A DNA stretch of 34,811 bases from Roseivivax halodurans JCM 10272 (GCF_000521785.1 NZ_JALZ01000030.1:1-34811); one strand, 5' to 3'; counted from the first letter of the stretch, positions 6,382-14,810 are shown. Translations and numbers: made by a program. Notes: a model not told the origin generated them from the letters alone.

Positions 6382-7731
6382 ATGACAAACAGGCCTCGAG
6401 GCGATGGGTTCAGTTGGCGCCGCAAGACCATGGTGGCGTTGGTCTTGGCCCTCCTCGTGCCGGCTCCGGCGGCTGTCCTGCTGCTGGGATCGGCGACCAT
6501 CGTGCTTGCCGATGACGACGATGATGACGGCCGGGATGACGATGACGACGATGGCGGAGATGATGACGATGATGACGGACCCATACGGGTTCGCCGTGCG
6601 CCGGTGCCGGTCGCGCCCGCGCCACCACCGCCCGTCTTCGCGCCCGACGAGATCGTGGCGCTGTCCCTCAGTGATGAGGATCTGGCCACGCTCGTGGCGC
6701 AAGGTTTTGCGGTAATCGAGGAGATTTCGCTCACCGAGTTCGGAGAAACCTCGCGCCGGTTGCGCATCCCCGGGGGCACGACGCTGATTGCGGCGCGCGA
6801 CATCGTGCAGGCGCTTGCGTCGGGCGAGGCCGCCGACTTCAACCATTACTACCGCTCCGAGCAAGGCTTCGACGGCTGCTCGGGGGCCAGTTGCCCGGCC
6901 CGTCGGTCGATCGCCTGGCCGGTCCAGTCCGTGCGGGACACCTCCTGTGGACGCAGCGCAACCATCGGTATGATCGATACCGGCATCAACGGAGATCATG
7001 AGACCTTCGCTGGGGCTGCGCTCGATTTGCGACGGATGTCTCCCGAGAGCTTCGATCCCTCCGGCGCCGTCCATGGCACGGCGGTCGCGGCGCTGCTCGT
7101 GGGCGACCCCGCGACGCGTGCAGCCGGCCTCGTGCCGGGCGCGCGGCTGGTGGCTATAGACGCGTTCCACCGCCGGGGATCGGACGAGCGGGCCGACATC
7201 TTCACCCTGATCGAGGCGCTCGACACCTTGGCGACCGAAGAGGTGGGCGTCATCAATCTCAGCCTCGCGGGACCCCCGAATGCCGTTCTTGAAGCGGTCG
7301 TGGAGCGTCTCGTGCGCGATAGGAACATCGTCGTCGTGTCCGCCGTGGGCAACGGAGGACCTGCCTCCGAGCCAGCTTATCCCGCCGCTTATGCCCCGGT
7401 GATCGCAGTGACCGCCGTCGACCGGGCGGGCGAGGTCTACCGCCGTGCGGTCCGGGGCGATCACGTGGACCTGGCCGCGCCCGGCGTGGATGTCTGGACC
7501 GCCGCCTCGATCAGCGGTGCACGCCAGAAGACCGGCACCTCCTTCGCGGTACCATTCGTCTCCGCCGCAGCGGCAATCCTTCGCGAGGCGCATCCCGATC
7601 TTCCCGCAATCGAGGTTGCCGCCCGGCTCCGCGATCTTGCGCGCGATCTCGGCGAACCCGGTCCCGACGCCATTTTCGGCGCGGGTCTCGTCGGTCTCGG
7701 GGCGCTCTGCGACGGGGCACGGGATGGTTGA
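6382..7731 (+). CDS. secreted subtilisin-like serine protease with poly-Asp segment
   Basis: A 449-residue S8-family protease. A signal peptide (RRKTMVALVLALLVPAP, residues 13-29, ending near LADD) is followed by a remarkable Asp run at 44-65 and a Pro-rich linker (about 72-86). A propeptide-like region leads to the catalytic domain. The triad is intact: Asp199 in IGMIDTGINGDHE, His231 in VHGTAVAALLVG, Ser387 in TGTSFAVPFVSA, with the oxyanion Asn324 in SAVGNGG. Two Cys pairs (DGCSGASCP, DTSCG) suggest a disulfide outside the cell. The start follows the signal peptide and lies 35 bases after an ECF promoter. It may act in envelope stress proteolysis, possibly needing Ca2+ via the Asp segment; that part is inference. 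Confidence 0.9.
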   Translation: MTNRPRGDGFSWRRKTMVALVLALLVPAPAAVLLLGSATIVLADDDDDDGRDDDDDDGGDDDDDDGPIRVRRAPVPVAPAPPPPVFAPDEIVALSLSDEDLATLVAQGFAVIEEISLTEFGETSRRLRIPGGTTLIAARDIVQALASGEAADFNHYYRSEQGFDGCSGASCPARRSIAWPVQSVRDTSCGRSATIGMIDTGINGDHETFAGAALDLRRMSPESFDPSGAVHGTAVAALLVGDPATRAAGLVPGARLVAIDAFHRRGSDERADIFTLIEALDTLATEEVGVINLSLAGPPNAVLEAVVERLVRDRNIVVVSAVGNGGPASEPAYPAAYAPVIAVTAVDRAGEVYRRAVRGDHVDLAAPGVDVWTAASISGARQKTGTSFAVPFVSAAAAILREAHPDLPAIEVAARLRDLARDLGEPGPDAIFGAGLVGLGALCDGARDG

Positions 7732-7743
7732 AACCAGCTTGGC

Positions 7744-8415
7744 CTATCCAATGCTGTAGCCCGCCCCGCGCTTGGTCTTGATGAGCTGCTTGGTCTCTCC
7801 CTCGTCCACCTTCTTGCGCAGGTAGCGCACGTAGACATCGACGACCTTGGTGCCGGGATCGAAGCCGTATCCCCAATTGTTGTTCAGGATCTGTGTCCGG
7901 CTGAGGACGGTCCCGGCATTCTCCATCAGGTAGCGCAAAAGCGCGTATTCCTTGCGCGTCAAGCTGATCTCGCGGCTCCCGCGCCGCACCTCGCGTGACC
8001 GCAGATCGAGCGTGAGGTCCTCCACGCGCAGCACCGGCTCGAGGCTCTCGGGTGTGCCGCGACGCAGCAGGGCCTCGACCCGCGCGACGAATTCGTCGAA
8101 CGAGAACGGCTTTGTCACGTAGTCGTCCGCCCCCGCATAGAGCCCGCCGATCTTGTCGGCGACCGCGTCCTTGGCCGTCAGCATCAGGACGCGGCAGGTA
8201 TGGTTCTCGGTGCGGAGCTGTCGGCAGATCTCGACACCGTCCATGTCCGGCAGCATCCGGTCGAGAATGACCAGCGCGTATTCAGTGGACCGCGCCATCG
8301 TGAGGCCATCGAGCGCCTTTTCAGCGATGTCGATGACGTGCCCCTCGGAGGCCAGACCCCGGGAGACGAAGCTGGCGATGCGCGGATCGTCTTCAACGAG
8401 TAGAATTTTTGCCAT
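7744..8415 (-). CDS. OmpR/PhoB-family response regulator
   Basis: A 223-residue two-domain regulator. The receiver domain (1-115) has the acidic pocket Glu8-Asp9-Asp10, phospho-acceptor Asp52 in ILDRMLPDMDG, Thr80 and Lys102 (VTKPFSFDEF). The C-terminal winged helix (about 130-223) has the usual SLTRKEYALLRYLMENAGTV and the end KTKRGAGYSIG. It lies 6 bases downstream of the histidine kinase and is the last gene of the export operon, so it probably regulates that operon or the target response. It converges on the subtilase with 12 bases between the stops and no visible terminator. Confidence 0.93.
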   Translation of the reverse strand: MAKILLVEDDPRIASFVSRGLASEGHVIDIAEKALDGLTMARSTEYALVILDRMLPDMDGVEICRQLRTENHTCRVLMLTAKDAVADKIGGLYAGADDYVTKPFSFDEFVARVEALLRRGTPESLEPVLRVEDLTLDLRSREVRRGSREISLTRKEYALLRYLMENAGTVLSRTQILNNNWGYGFDPGTKVVDVYVRYLRKKVDEGETKQLIKTKRGAGYSIG

Positions 8416-8421
8416 GTACCC

Positions 8422-9996
8422 TCACGCGATCAAGGGAAAACGAAGGGTCACGATCGTCTCGTGGTCCGCGCTCTTGAGACAGATGCCGCCGCTGTGGGTG
8501 TCGGCGATCCATTTGGCAATCGGCAGTCCGAGGCCGCTGCCGACGGCAATCCTTTTCTCGGTCTGGTGACCGCGGTAGAAGCGGTGGAAGACGAAGGGCA
8601 GGTCGCTGGCGGGTATTTCAGGACCAGAGTTTTGGACGCTGACCACGGCATCCGGGCGGGCACAGCTTAGGGTGATGTTCACCGAAGCCCCTCGGTCCGA
8701 ATATTTGACGGCATTGTCGAGGACGATCAGGAACGCCTGGATGAGGCGTTCGGCGTCACCCTCCACTTCGCAGGGTGTCTCATCGATTTCGGCATGAAGC
8801 AGCACGCCGGCCTCGGCGGCCAGAACGCGGGCTTCTGCGAGCGCGACGTCGAGCACATCCTGGAGGACAAGCGGCTCCATCTCGAACCGGATCGCGCCCA
8901 CTTCGGCCCGCGACAGGAACAAGAGGTCCTCGATCAGTCGGCCCATCTGCTGAGTCAGCACGACGATGCGGCCCAGCGTCTCGCGGTATTCCTCGACCGG
9001 CTTATCGCCACGCAACACGATCTCGGCTTCTCCGCGCAGCACGGTCAGCGGCGTCCGCAGCTCGTGACCGATATCGGCCAGGAACAGCATTCGCATCTCG
9101 TCGAGCTTTTTCAGCCGGCCGTTCGCATCCTCGAGCTGGCTCGTCCGTCGGCCGATCTCGGTCTCCAGTCCCGACTGGACCTCGAGAAGCTGCCGGCGCT
9201 GTGCCTCGAGCTGCGCGGCGGTGACGTTGAACTGGTCCGCCAGATCGGAGAATTCGTCCTTCTGGTCGTAGGATATGCGATATGCCAGATCGCCGTCACC
9301 GATCGCCTGCGCTCCCGAGATCAGGGCCCGGATCGGTCGGGTCAGCGTCCGCGCCAGTATCGCACCAGCGATCAGCGAAACGGCCAGAGCGGCCAGGCAG
9401 ATCACGATGACCAGAAGCGTCAGTTGCTGCTCAAGTCGGTTGGTCTGCGTCTGGATGAGATTGAGCTCTCTGGTCTCGCCTTCGATCGCGGCCGAAATGT
9501 ACTTCTCGAGCTCCTCGTCCATTCGGTCCTCGATCTCGTCGCGAAAGAGCTCCACGGCTTCCTCCTGACGGCCGGCATCACGCAGGAACATCAGCCGCTG
9601 CGCCGTCAGGTCGATCGACTCGTAGAGCTCACGCATCGCCTCCACGCGCACCAGTTCCTCACGCTCTGCCTCCTTTTCCGTTGCCGAGCGCACGAAGCCG
9701 ATTTCCTCCTCGATCAGGTCGGTCAGACGGTCGAGGCTGTCTTCGAGGCTGCCGCGGGCCACGTAGAAATCATCCAGTTCCGTCCGTCCGAGCAGGAGCA
9801 TCTCCGCGATGTTTTCCGAGTAGCGGTTCATGTGCGCTGACAGGCGGATCACGGTGTCCATCTGCGCCCGCGCCAGTCGGCTGCGATCGAAATAATAGTC
9901 TATGCGTTCGATCGCGAAATACGTCGCCCCCGCCGTACTAAGCAACATGAAGGCCACGACCGCCTGGAAGGCGATGATCTTGGCCAGTATGCTCAT
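8422..9996 (-). CDS. membrane sensor histidine kinase with HAMP domain
   Basis: A 524-residue kinase. The first membrane span is at about 5-29, a helical, acidic sensor region at 30-190 (a four-helix-bundle type, rich in Glu and Arg), the second span at about 192-214, HAMP at 215-268, a coiled coil, then HisKA with the phospho-accepting His311 (IGHELRTPLTVL) and HATPase with DNAVKYSDRG and GSGLGLPIAKWI. The ATG at 9996 is preceded by GAGAGG and places the first span right at the N-terminus. It overlaps the end of the exporter gene by 59 bases and precedes its response regulator by 6, which ties sensing to peptide export in a single transcript. Confidence 0.92.
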   Translation of the reverse strand: MSILAKIIAFQAVVAFMLLSTAGATYFAIERIDYYFDRSRLARAQMDTVIRLSAHMNRYSENIAEMLLLGRTELDDFYVARGSLEDSLDRLTDLIEEEIGFVRSATEKEAEREELVRVEAMRELYESIDLTAQRLMFLRDAGRQEEAVELFRDEIEDRMDEELEKYISAAIEGETRELNLIQTQTNRLEQQLTLLVIVICLAALAVSLIAGAILARTLTRPIRALISGAQAIGDGDLAYRISYDQKDEFSDLADQFNVTAAQLEAQRRQLLEVQSGLETEIGRRTSQLEDANGRLKKLDEMRMLFLADIGHELRTPLTVLRGEAEIVLRGDKPVEEYRETLGRIVVLTQQMGRLIEDLLFLSRAEVGAIRFEMEPLVLQDVLDVALAEARVLAAEAGVLLHAEIDETPCEVEGDAERLIQAFLIVLDNAVKYSDRGASVNITLSCARPDAVVSVQNSGPEIPASDLPFVFHRFYRGHQTEKRIAVGSGLGLPIAKWIADTHSGGICLKSADHETIVTLRFPLIA

Positions 9997-12115
9997 CCAT
10001 CACGCCCTCTCTGCGTTCGTCCGACGCAATCTTGCCCTTGCGGAACGTTATGACCCTCTCGGACGCCATGATCGTTTCTGGACGATGCGCCACGACGATG
10101 CGGGTCGGCGACAGCTTTTTCAGCGAGTCGTTCACTTCCCTCTCGCGCGCCATGTCGAGATGGCTCGTCGCCTCGTCGAGCAACAGAAGTCCCGGTGCAC
10201 GGTAGAGCGCACGGGCCAGCAGGATGCGCTGCTTCTGGCCGCCCGACAGCACCGTGCCCATATCGCCGATCAGCGTGCCGTAACCCATGGGCATGGCGGC
10301 GATGTCGTCGTGCACGGCTGCGTGCCGGGCGCAGTCCTCGATCCGGGCGGGATCGGCTCCCGAGGCGAAGAAGGCGATGTTGTCTGCGATGGAGCCGGCG
10401 AAAAGGCTGTCATCCTGCATCACGACGCCGATCCTTGCCCGCCAGGTCTGTGGATCCAGGCGTGCCAGCGGTTCGCCATCGACCAGGATGGTGCCGGATG
10501 TGGGCTCCAGAAGTCCCGCTATCAGCTTCAGGAGCGTGGTCTTACCGCAACCGGACGGCCCCGCGAACGCAACGGACTCGCCCGGCGCGATCCGGAAGTC
10601 GAGCCCGTCCAGCACCAGCGGATCGTTCGGTCCGTAGCGGAACGACACGTCCCGGACCTCTATCCCGATCGGCGTCTGCCGTGCCGCCGCGGGGCGCGGA
10701 TCGCCGGCGGGTTCGGGCGCGGTCAGCGCGATATCCGCGAGCCGTTCGGCATGCAGGCTCAGCATCCGCAACTCCACGAAGGTGTCGATCAACCCGCTGA
10801 CGCGTCGCACGAACAGGTCCTTGTAGGCGATGAAGGCGATCAGCAGACCGACCGAGAAGACGTTCTGGAAGATCATCCGCGCCGCGAGATAGACGACGAG
10901 AATCCCCAGGAACCCGAGCAGAAGCCCGTTCGCCGTGCGGAAGACCAGGTTCAGCCGCTGCGTGATGAGCTGGCGGTTGGTGGTCTCGACCAGCAGGTTC
11001 AGCCAGTGCGCCCTCCGGTCCTGCTGCCCGTTGAAAAGCTTGATCGTCTTGACGCCGCGCATCGTCTCGAGAAAATGGCTGTCGCGCCGCGCCGCCCAGA
11101 TGATCGCCTCCGCAGAGGCCTGCCGAAGTGGCATGTAGAACGACCAGCGCAGCAGGGCGTAGAGGGCCGCGCCGACCAGCGCCACGGTCGCGAGCGTCGG
11201 TGCCAGGACGAACATGACGATCAACGTGACAACGCACATGAGCCCGTCGAGGATGGCGACCACCAGGTCGGTGGTCAGGGTCTGCAGGATCGTGTCTTGG
11301 CTGTCGAAGCGCGACATCACGTCGGCCACGTGGCGCGTTTCGAAATAGGTCGCCGGTAGCGCGATCAGGTGCGAGAAGAGGTTGGTGCGCGCCTGCACCT
11401 TCAGGGACGCCCCGAGCGTGATCAGCATCCAGCTCCTCAGCACGCCGATTGCCGTCTGCAGGAGCAGCAACAGGCCGAAGGCGATCGCCAGCGTCAGAAG
11501 CAGGCCCCGGTCGGCCGAGACGATGGCCTGATCGACCGTCAGGCCCAGGAAGAGCGGCGCGAGGAGCGCGAAGATCTCCAGCGCGAAGGCCAGCAGCAGA
11601 AGCTGCGCCAGCGACCGGCGCATTCCCGTGATCCGGCCCAGAAGCGCACGGATGCGAATGCGCGGCGGGGCCGCCGCCGGCTCGAAGCCGCCGGTCGGCG
11701 TGAGTTCCAGGGCCACGCCCGAGAAGTGGCGGGACAGGTCGGCCATCGACAGGCGGCGCACGCCCTCGGCCGGATCGTGGATCGTCACGCCGCCGCGCCG
11801 CACCGCCTTGAGAACGATAAAATGGCTCAGGTCCCAGTGCAGGATGCAGGGCAGCCGCAGCAGCCGTAATTCATCGACCTCGAGGCGGACCGGACGCGAC
11901 GCGAGACCGATCCGGTCAGCGACCGCGATCACGTCCTTGAGGGTCGCTCCCTTCAGCGAGAACCCGTGCCGGCGCCGCAAGGCACCGGGATCGGAATGCT
12001 GACCGTGAAAGCCCGCGATCATCGACAGGCAGGCAAGGCCGCATTCCGCGGCTTCCGCCTGCAGCGTCACCGGCAGTCGACGGCCCCAGCCGAACTGCAA
12101 CCCTTCCACTCTCAC
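9938..12115 (-). CDS. C39-peptidase ABC exporter (PCAT) for double-glycine peptides
   Basis: A 725-residue fusion of three modules. The C39 peptidase (about 1-130) has Gln19, catalytic Cys25 (AAECGLACLSMI), His98 (SHFIVLKAV) and Asp114 (HDP), so it should cleave. A six-span membrane domain lies at about 155-450, then an ATPase with Walker A (GPSGCGKTTLL), signature LSGGQKQR, Walker B LLLLDEATSHLD and the switch His in VVAHRPE. Such exporters cut double-glycine leaders and export the core peptide (CvaB/RaxB/LagD type). I start at GTG 12115, which overlaps the HlyD stop by 4 bases; GTG 12160 would add 15 residues. It is the exporter for the 54-residue peptide upstream. Confidence 0.93.
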   Translation of the reverse strand: MRVEGLQFGWGRRLPVTLQAEAAECGLACLSMIAGFHGQHSDPGALRRRHGFSLKGATLKDVIAVADRIGLASRPVRLEVDELRLLRLPCILHWDLSHFIVLKAVRRGGVTIHDPAEGVRRLSMADLSRHFSGVALELTPTGGFEPAAAPPRIRIRALLGRITGMRRSLAQLLLLAFALEIFALLAPLFLGLTVDQAIVSADRGLLLTLAIAFGLLLLLQTAIGVLRSWMLITLGASLKVQARTNLFSHLIALPATYFETRHVADVMSRFDSQDTILQTLTTDLVVAILDGLMCVVTLIVMFVLAPTLATVALVGAALYALLRWSFYMPLRQASAEAIIWAARRDSHFLETMRGVKTIKLFNGQQDRRAHWLNLLVETTNRQLITQRLNLVFRTANGLLLGFLGILVVYLAARMIFQNVFSVGLLIAFIAYKDLFVRRVSGLIDTFVELRMLSLHAERLADIALTAPEPAGDPRPAAARQTPIGIEVRDVSFRYGPNDPLVLDGLDFRIAPGESVAFAGPSGCGKTTLLKLIAGLLEPTSGTILVDGEPLARLDPQTWRARIGVVMQDDSLFAGSIADNIAFFASGADPARIEDCARHAAVHDDIAAMPMGYGTLIGDMGTVLSGGQKQRILLARALYRAPGLLLLDEATSHLDMAREREVNDSLKKLSPTRIVVAHRPETIMASERVITFRKGKIASDERREGVMDEHTGQDHRLPGGRGLHVA

Positions 12116-13416
12116 GCCTCGGTCCGCCCGGTCAGCGAATGGAGCGGATCGAGGATCCACTGATAAAGGCGGCGGGTCTCGATCAGAATATCGGCACTCA
12201 GGGTCATGCCCGGTTGGAGCGGGGCCTCTGTTCCGTAGGCGGTCGCGTTCTGCGCGGCGATGCGGACGGTGACGCGATAGACCGGCTCCGCCCGGTCGGT
12301 CGCCGGGGCCGTGGCCCCAGCGGTGTCGAGCTCGTCCTGCCTGATCGTGGACCGGGAGACCGAGGCCACGGTGCCCTCGTAGAGCCCGAATTTCTGATAG
12401 GGATAGGCGTCATAGCGGATGCGGACCTCCTGGCCGGGACGCACGAAGCCGATCGCGCTACTGGGGCCATAGAGCCTTGCTTCGAGCAGCGCGCCCTGCG
12501 GCACCAGGGTCATCAGGGGCAGGTCGGGGCCCGCTCCGCCACCAGCGGAGGCGCGCACGGCCGTCACCGTGCCGGCATGCGGCGCCGCGATGACGATCTC
12601 GCGGGCGGCTTCGGCTTCGGCGATGTCCTGATCCAGCGCTGCCACAGCGCGGTCGATCTCTGAGAGTTGCAGCGCAGCACGGACCGGGGCCTCCTCCCGC
12701 GCAGCCTCGATCTCGAACCGCTCGCGCGCGAGCGTGCCGCGCTGGCGCTCCAGGATCTGCAAGGCCAGCGCCTGGTCGAGCGCCTCCTCCTCGGCGGCCC
12801 GCAAGGCCTCCGCCGTGATGAGATCGCGTTGCCTCAGATCACGCTGCCGCTCCTGCGTCTGCCGGGCCAGATCAAGCCGGGCGCGCTGCAGACCGAACTC
12901 GGCCTCAAGATCTTCGGCTGCCGCGTCCAAAGCTGCCAGACGTCTCTCCTGGGCCCCATCCTGACTGTCGAAAAGGGCGCGATAGCGGTCCCTCTCCGCC
13001 AGAAGGGCGTCACGTCGGACGCGCAGCGCGCGCACGACCTCACCTTGGGTGGCGCCCATCGTCTCGCTCTGGCGTTCGATGGACAAGACCGCCAGCGTCG
13101 CGCCGCGCTCGACCTCGAGCCCCTCGCTCGCCGCGACCTGGGTCAGGACCCCGGCTTGCGGCGCCATCACCTGGATCAGGCCGCCCTCGGGAGCGAGCGA
13201 GCCCTGGAGCCGCGCCTTTCGGGTGTATTCGCCGAACGTGACAAGCCCGATCACTCCGGCGACCAGAAGTGTCGCCGTGCCGGTTAGCAGCGCATGCGAC
13301 AGCCGCGGGGCCAGCAACACATTCCCAAGCCAGCGGTCCTGCTGCTCGGCCACGGCTTCGGGCCGGAAGAGGGATGTGTCCCGGGCCTGCGCCTCGGTGG
13401 CGGGCCCGTCGCTCAT
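12112..13416 (-). CDS. HlyD/CvaA-family periplasmic adaptor
   Basis: A 434-residue membrane fusion protein. A short cytoplasmic tail (1-38) precedes one membrane span (about 40-62, HALLTGTATLLVAGVIGLVT), then a lipoyl half (GGLIQVMAPQAGVLTQV), a long coiled coil (about 125-275, full of Glu, Arg, Gln), the second lipoyl half (IVIAAPHAGTVTAV) and beta-barrel domain (ARLYGPSSAIGFVRPGQEVR). It links the inner-membrane exporter to an outer-membrane channel, presumably TolC from elsewhere, since none is in this window. Its ATG overlaps the previous gene's stop (ATGA) and its stop overlaps the exporter start. Confidence 0.92.
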   Translation of the reverse strand: MSDGPATEAQARDTSLFRPEAVAEQQDRWLGNVLLAPRLSHALLTGTATLLVAGVIGLVTFGEYTRKARLQGSLAPEGGLIQVMAPQAGVLTQVAASEGLEVERGATLAVLSIERQSETMGATQGEVVRALRVRRDALLAERDRYRALFDSQDGAQERRLAALDAAAEDLEAEFGLQRARLDLARQTQERQRDLRQRDLITAEALRAAEEEALDQALALQILERQRGTLARERFEIEAAREEAPVRAALQLSEIDRAVAALDQDIAEAEAAREIVIAAPHAGTVTAVRASAGGGAGPDLPLMTLVPQGALLEARLYGPSSAIGFVRPGQEVRIRYDAYPYQKFGLYEGTVASVSRSTIRQDELDTAGATAPATDRAEPVYRVTVRIAAQNATAYGTEAPLQPGMTLSADILIETRRLYQWILDPLHSLTGRTEA

Positions 13417-14390
13417 GCCCCGCCCTCGTAGACGGTGTAGTCCCTGACCTCGAAGCTGACCTCGACGAGTTTCTTCGTCCGCCGTGTGCGCAGGAGTGTC
13501 CTGATGGCCGGGTCGAAGAAATCCTTCAGGATCGGCGGACGCGGGGACCGGAAATAAAATGTCGGATCGTCCACGACCGGTTGCGCGGCCGAAACCTCAA
13601 GCTCGTCCCGCCGGGTCACTGTCTGGATGACGCAAGGGACATGGGTGACACCGGCCATGCGCATCGCGACGGCGCGATGATAGCCGTTGTGGAGCACCAT
13701 CCTGTCTTCTGAACGGATGAGTGTCAGGAAGTTCGAGCCGTAGCCCACAAACAGCCCGACGGCGCCCGAGACCGGCGCGAAGGACTCGCGCCCCGTGACC
13801 TGATCGGCACGCAACATGGCCGTTTCGTGGAACCTCAGATCGTTCGAGTCCGAGGAGAACACGAAGCGCTGATTGCCTAGCCGCATGATCTCGACGGGCG
13901 GGTCGCGGCGCTCGAACGGCTGGCAGAAGCGGAACAGATCCTTAGGGTCGGGGCGCGGATCGAGCTTCGCCGCCAACGCCTCGACAAAAGGCAGCGTCAC
14001 ACGCCGCTGCGACACGACGATCTTGTCAAGCTCGACCATGCCGAAGGTCGTGGGCATCCGGTCGAACGTGTTGCGGAAGTGCTCGCGCTCCGACAGGTCC
14101 TCGGCCAGCGACGCAAGCTCGGCGGGCAATTCCAGGCAGTCGATCTCGTCGGCGATGCCCGCCTCGGTCGTCTCCAGTTCGGCATAATGGTCGTTGGCCT
14201 CCCGCCAGGCATCCACCAGGAGCCGGCGGTCGAGGCGGTCCCCCCCGTCGACGGCCTTCCTGACATGGTCGAGAAAGTCGGCGAGGGTTGGCTGGCCCAG
14301 AAGCCATAACTCATCCTGGGTGTCGGCATCGTCCCTACCGGCAACGCGGCACAGTTCCGCCTCCAGTCCGACTTCGCTTTCGAAGGGCAT
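13413..14390 (-). CDS. unknown protein of peptide-export operon, ParB-like motif
   Basis: A 325-residue soluble protein with no signal peptide or membrane span. I do not recognise its family with certainty. The stretch VLHNGYHRAVAMRMAGVTHV at about 232-251, continuing PCVIQ, resembles the ParB/sulfiredoxin-fold signature (DG.HR..A....G...VP), here NGYHR with His238-Arg239. The N-terminal half is acidic and helical (DCLELPAELASLAEDLSERE). It lies between the peptide gene and the HlyD gene, with a 4-base overlap to the latter, so it is almost certainly made together with the export system. It could modify, chaperone or confer immunity to the peptide; the sequence does not decide. Confidence 0.75.
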   Translation of the reverse strand: MPFESEVGLEAELCRVAGRDDADTQDELWLLGQPTLADFLDHVRKAVDGGDRLDRRLLVDAWREANDHYAELETTEAGIADEIDCLELPAELASLAEDLSEREHFRNTFDRMPTTFGMVELDKIVVSQRRVTLPFVEALAAKLDPRPDPKDLFRFCQPFERRDPPVEIMRLGNQRFVFSSDSNDLRFHETAMLRADQVTGRESFAPVSGAVGLFVGYGSNFLTLIRSEDRMVLHNGYHRAVAMRMAGVTHVPCVIQTVTRRDELEVSAAQPVVDDPTFYFRSPRPPILKDFFDPAIRTLLRTRRTKKLVEVSFEVRDYTVYEGGA

Positions 14391-14463
14391 GTCTTGCGCT
14401 CCTGCAGGGTGTCGCGCGTCCCGAAGACCTGTTGCCGGAACGCGCAGTGATGGCGTGATGTCG

Positions 14464-14482
14464 GGCCGCCTTTGCGGTGGCC
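14464..14482 (-). other. possible hairpin between peptide gene and downstream operon
   Basis: In the minus-strand transcript GGCC-A-CC and GG-C-GGCC can pair around a GCAAA loop, just 8 bases after the peptide stop. A hairpin here could stabilise an abundant short peptide mRNA or attenuate the exporter genes. It lacks a T-run and has one mismatch, so it is tentative. Confidence 0.25.
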
Positions 14483-14489
14483 TTACACC

Positions 14490-14654
14490 TCAGCTGCTGC
14501 TGTTGCCGCCGCTGTTGGAGTTGTTGCGATTGTTGCCGCTGTTGGAATTGCTGTTGCTGCCGTTGCGACGCCGTGCCTTGCGTTTCCGGCGGCGGCGACC
14601 CCGGCCACCGGCACCATAAACGCTCTCGAGTTCCTCGGTTTTTAGATCGCGCAT
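14490..14654 (-). CDS. double-glycine-type precursor peptide with Arg-rich core
   Basis: A 54-residue peptide starting MRDLKTEELESVYGA, a short double-glycine-type leader. Aligned to ELxxVxGG, Glu9 and Leu10 take E-8/L-7, Val12 takes V-4, and cleavage falls after Gly14-Ala15. GA is a known substitute for GG. The predicted 39-residue core opens GG, then runs almost wholly basic from Arg18 to Arg30 (11 of 13 are Arg or Lys), then a 24-residue tail of only Asn, Ser, Gly and one Arg. There is no Cys or Thr, so a lanthionine or Cys-disulfide product is unlikely. ATG 14654 has GGGAG at a good distance; a longer frame to 14810 lacks support. It heads an operon encoding its own C39 exporter. Confidence 0.82.
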   Translation of the reverse strand: MRDLKTEELESVYGAGGRGRRRRKRKARRRNGSNSNSNSGNNRNNSNSGGNSSS

Positions 14655-14714
14655 TCGTCTTCTCCCAGTGGAAGGAACCAGGAATTGGCCCCTTGCGCCT
14701 AGAGATGAGAAAAT

Positions 14715-14752
14715 CCCCGTCGCGGGGAAGCCGAAGCCGGGGAATCCCCCGG
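14715..14752 (-). promoter_or_regulatory. hairpin-rich upstream region of precursor peptide
   Basis: Two small perfect hairpins lie 60-100 bases upstream of the peptide start: CCCC-GTCGC-GGGG at 14715-14727 and CCGGGG-AATC-CCCCGG at 14737-14752. Further upstream on this strand, around 14760-14795, two TTAA-containing repeats (TTAAGCAAG and TTAAAGAA) about two helical turns apart could be a site for the OmpR-type regulator of the operon. All of this is suggestive only. Confidence 0.25.
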
Positions 14753-14810
14753 TTTCTTCGCATTCTTTAACCTGTCTCTCGGTCTTGCTTAACTTGGCAG
14801 GGTGTTTCAT

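Noticed and set aside
8794-9840. Plus-strand frame of 348 codons opposite the kinase gene
   Set aside because: Shadow; the minus strand carries complete kinase motifs.
9902-11359. Plus-strand frame of 485 codons opposite the exporter
   Set aside because: Shadow frame rich in Arg, His, Asp, Gln; no recognisable domain.
14655-14810. Longer version of the precursor peptide with a 52-residue N-terminal extension
   Set aside because: The extension has no leader-like features and crosses hairpins; ATG 14654 has a good ribosome site and starts the recognisable leader.
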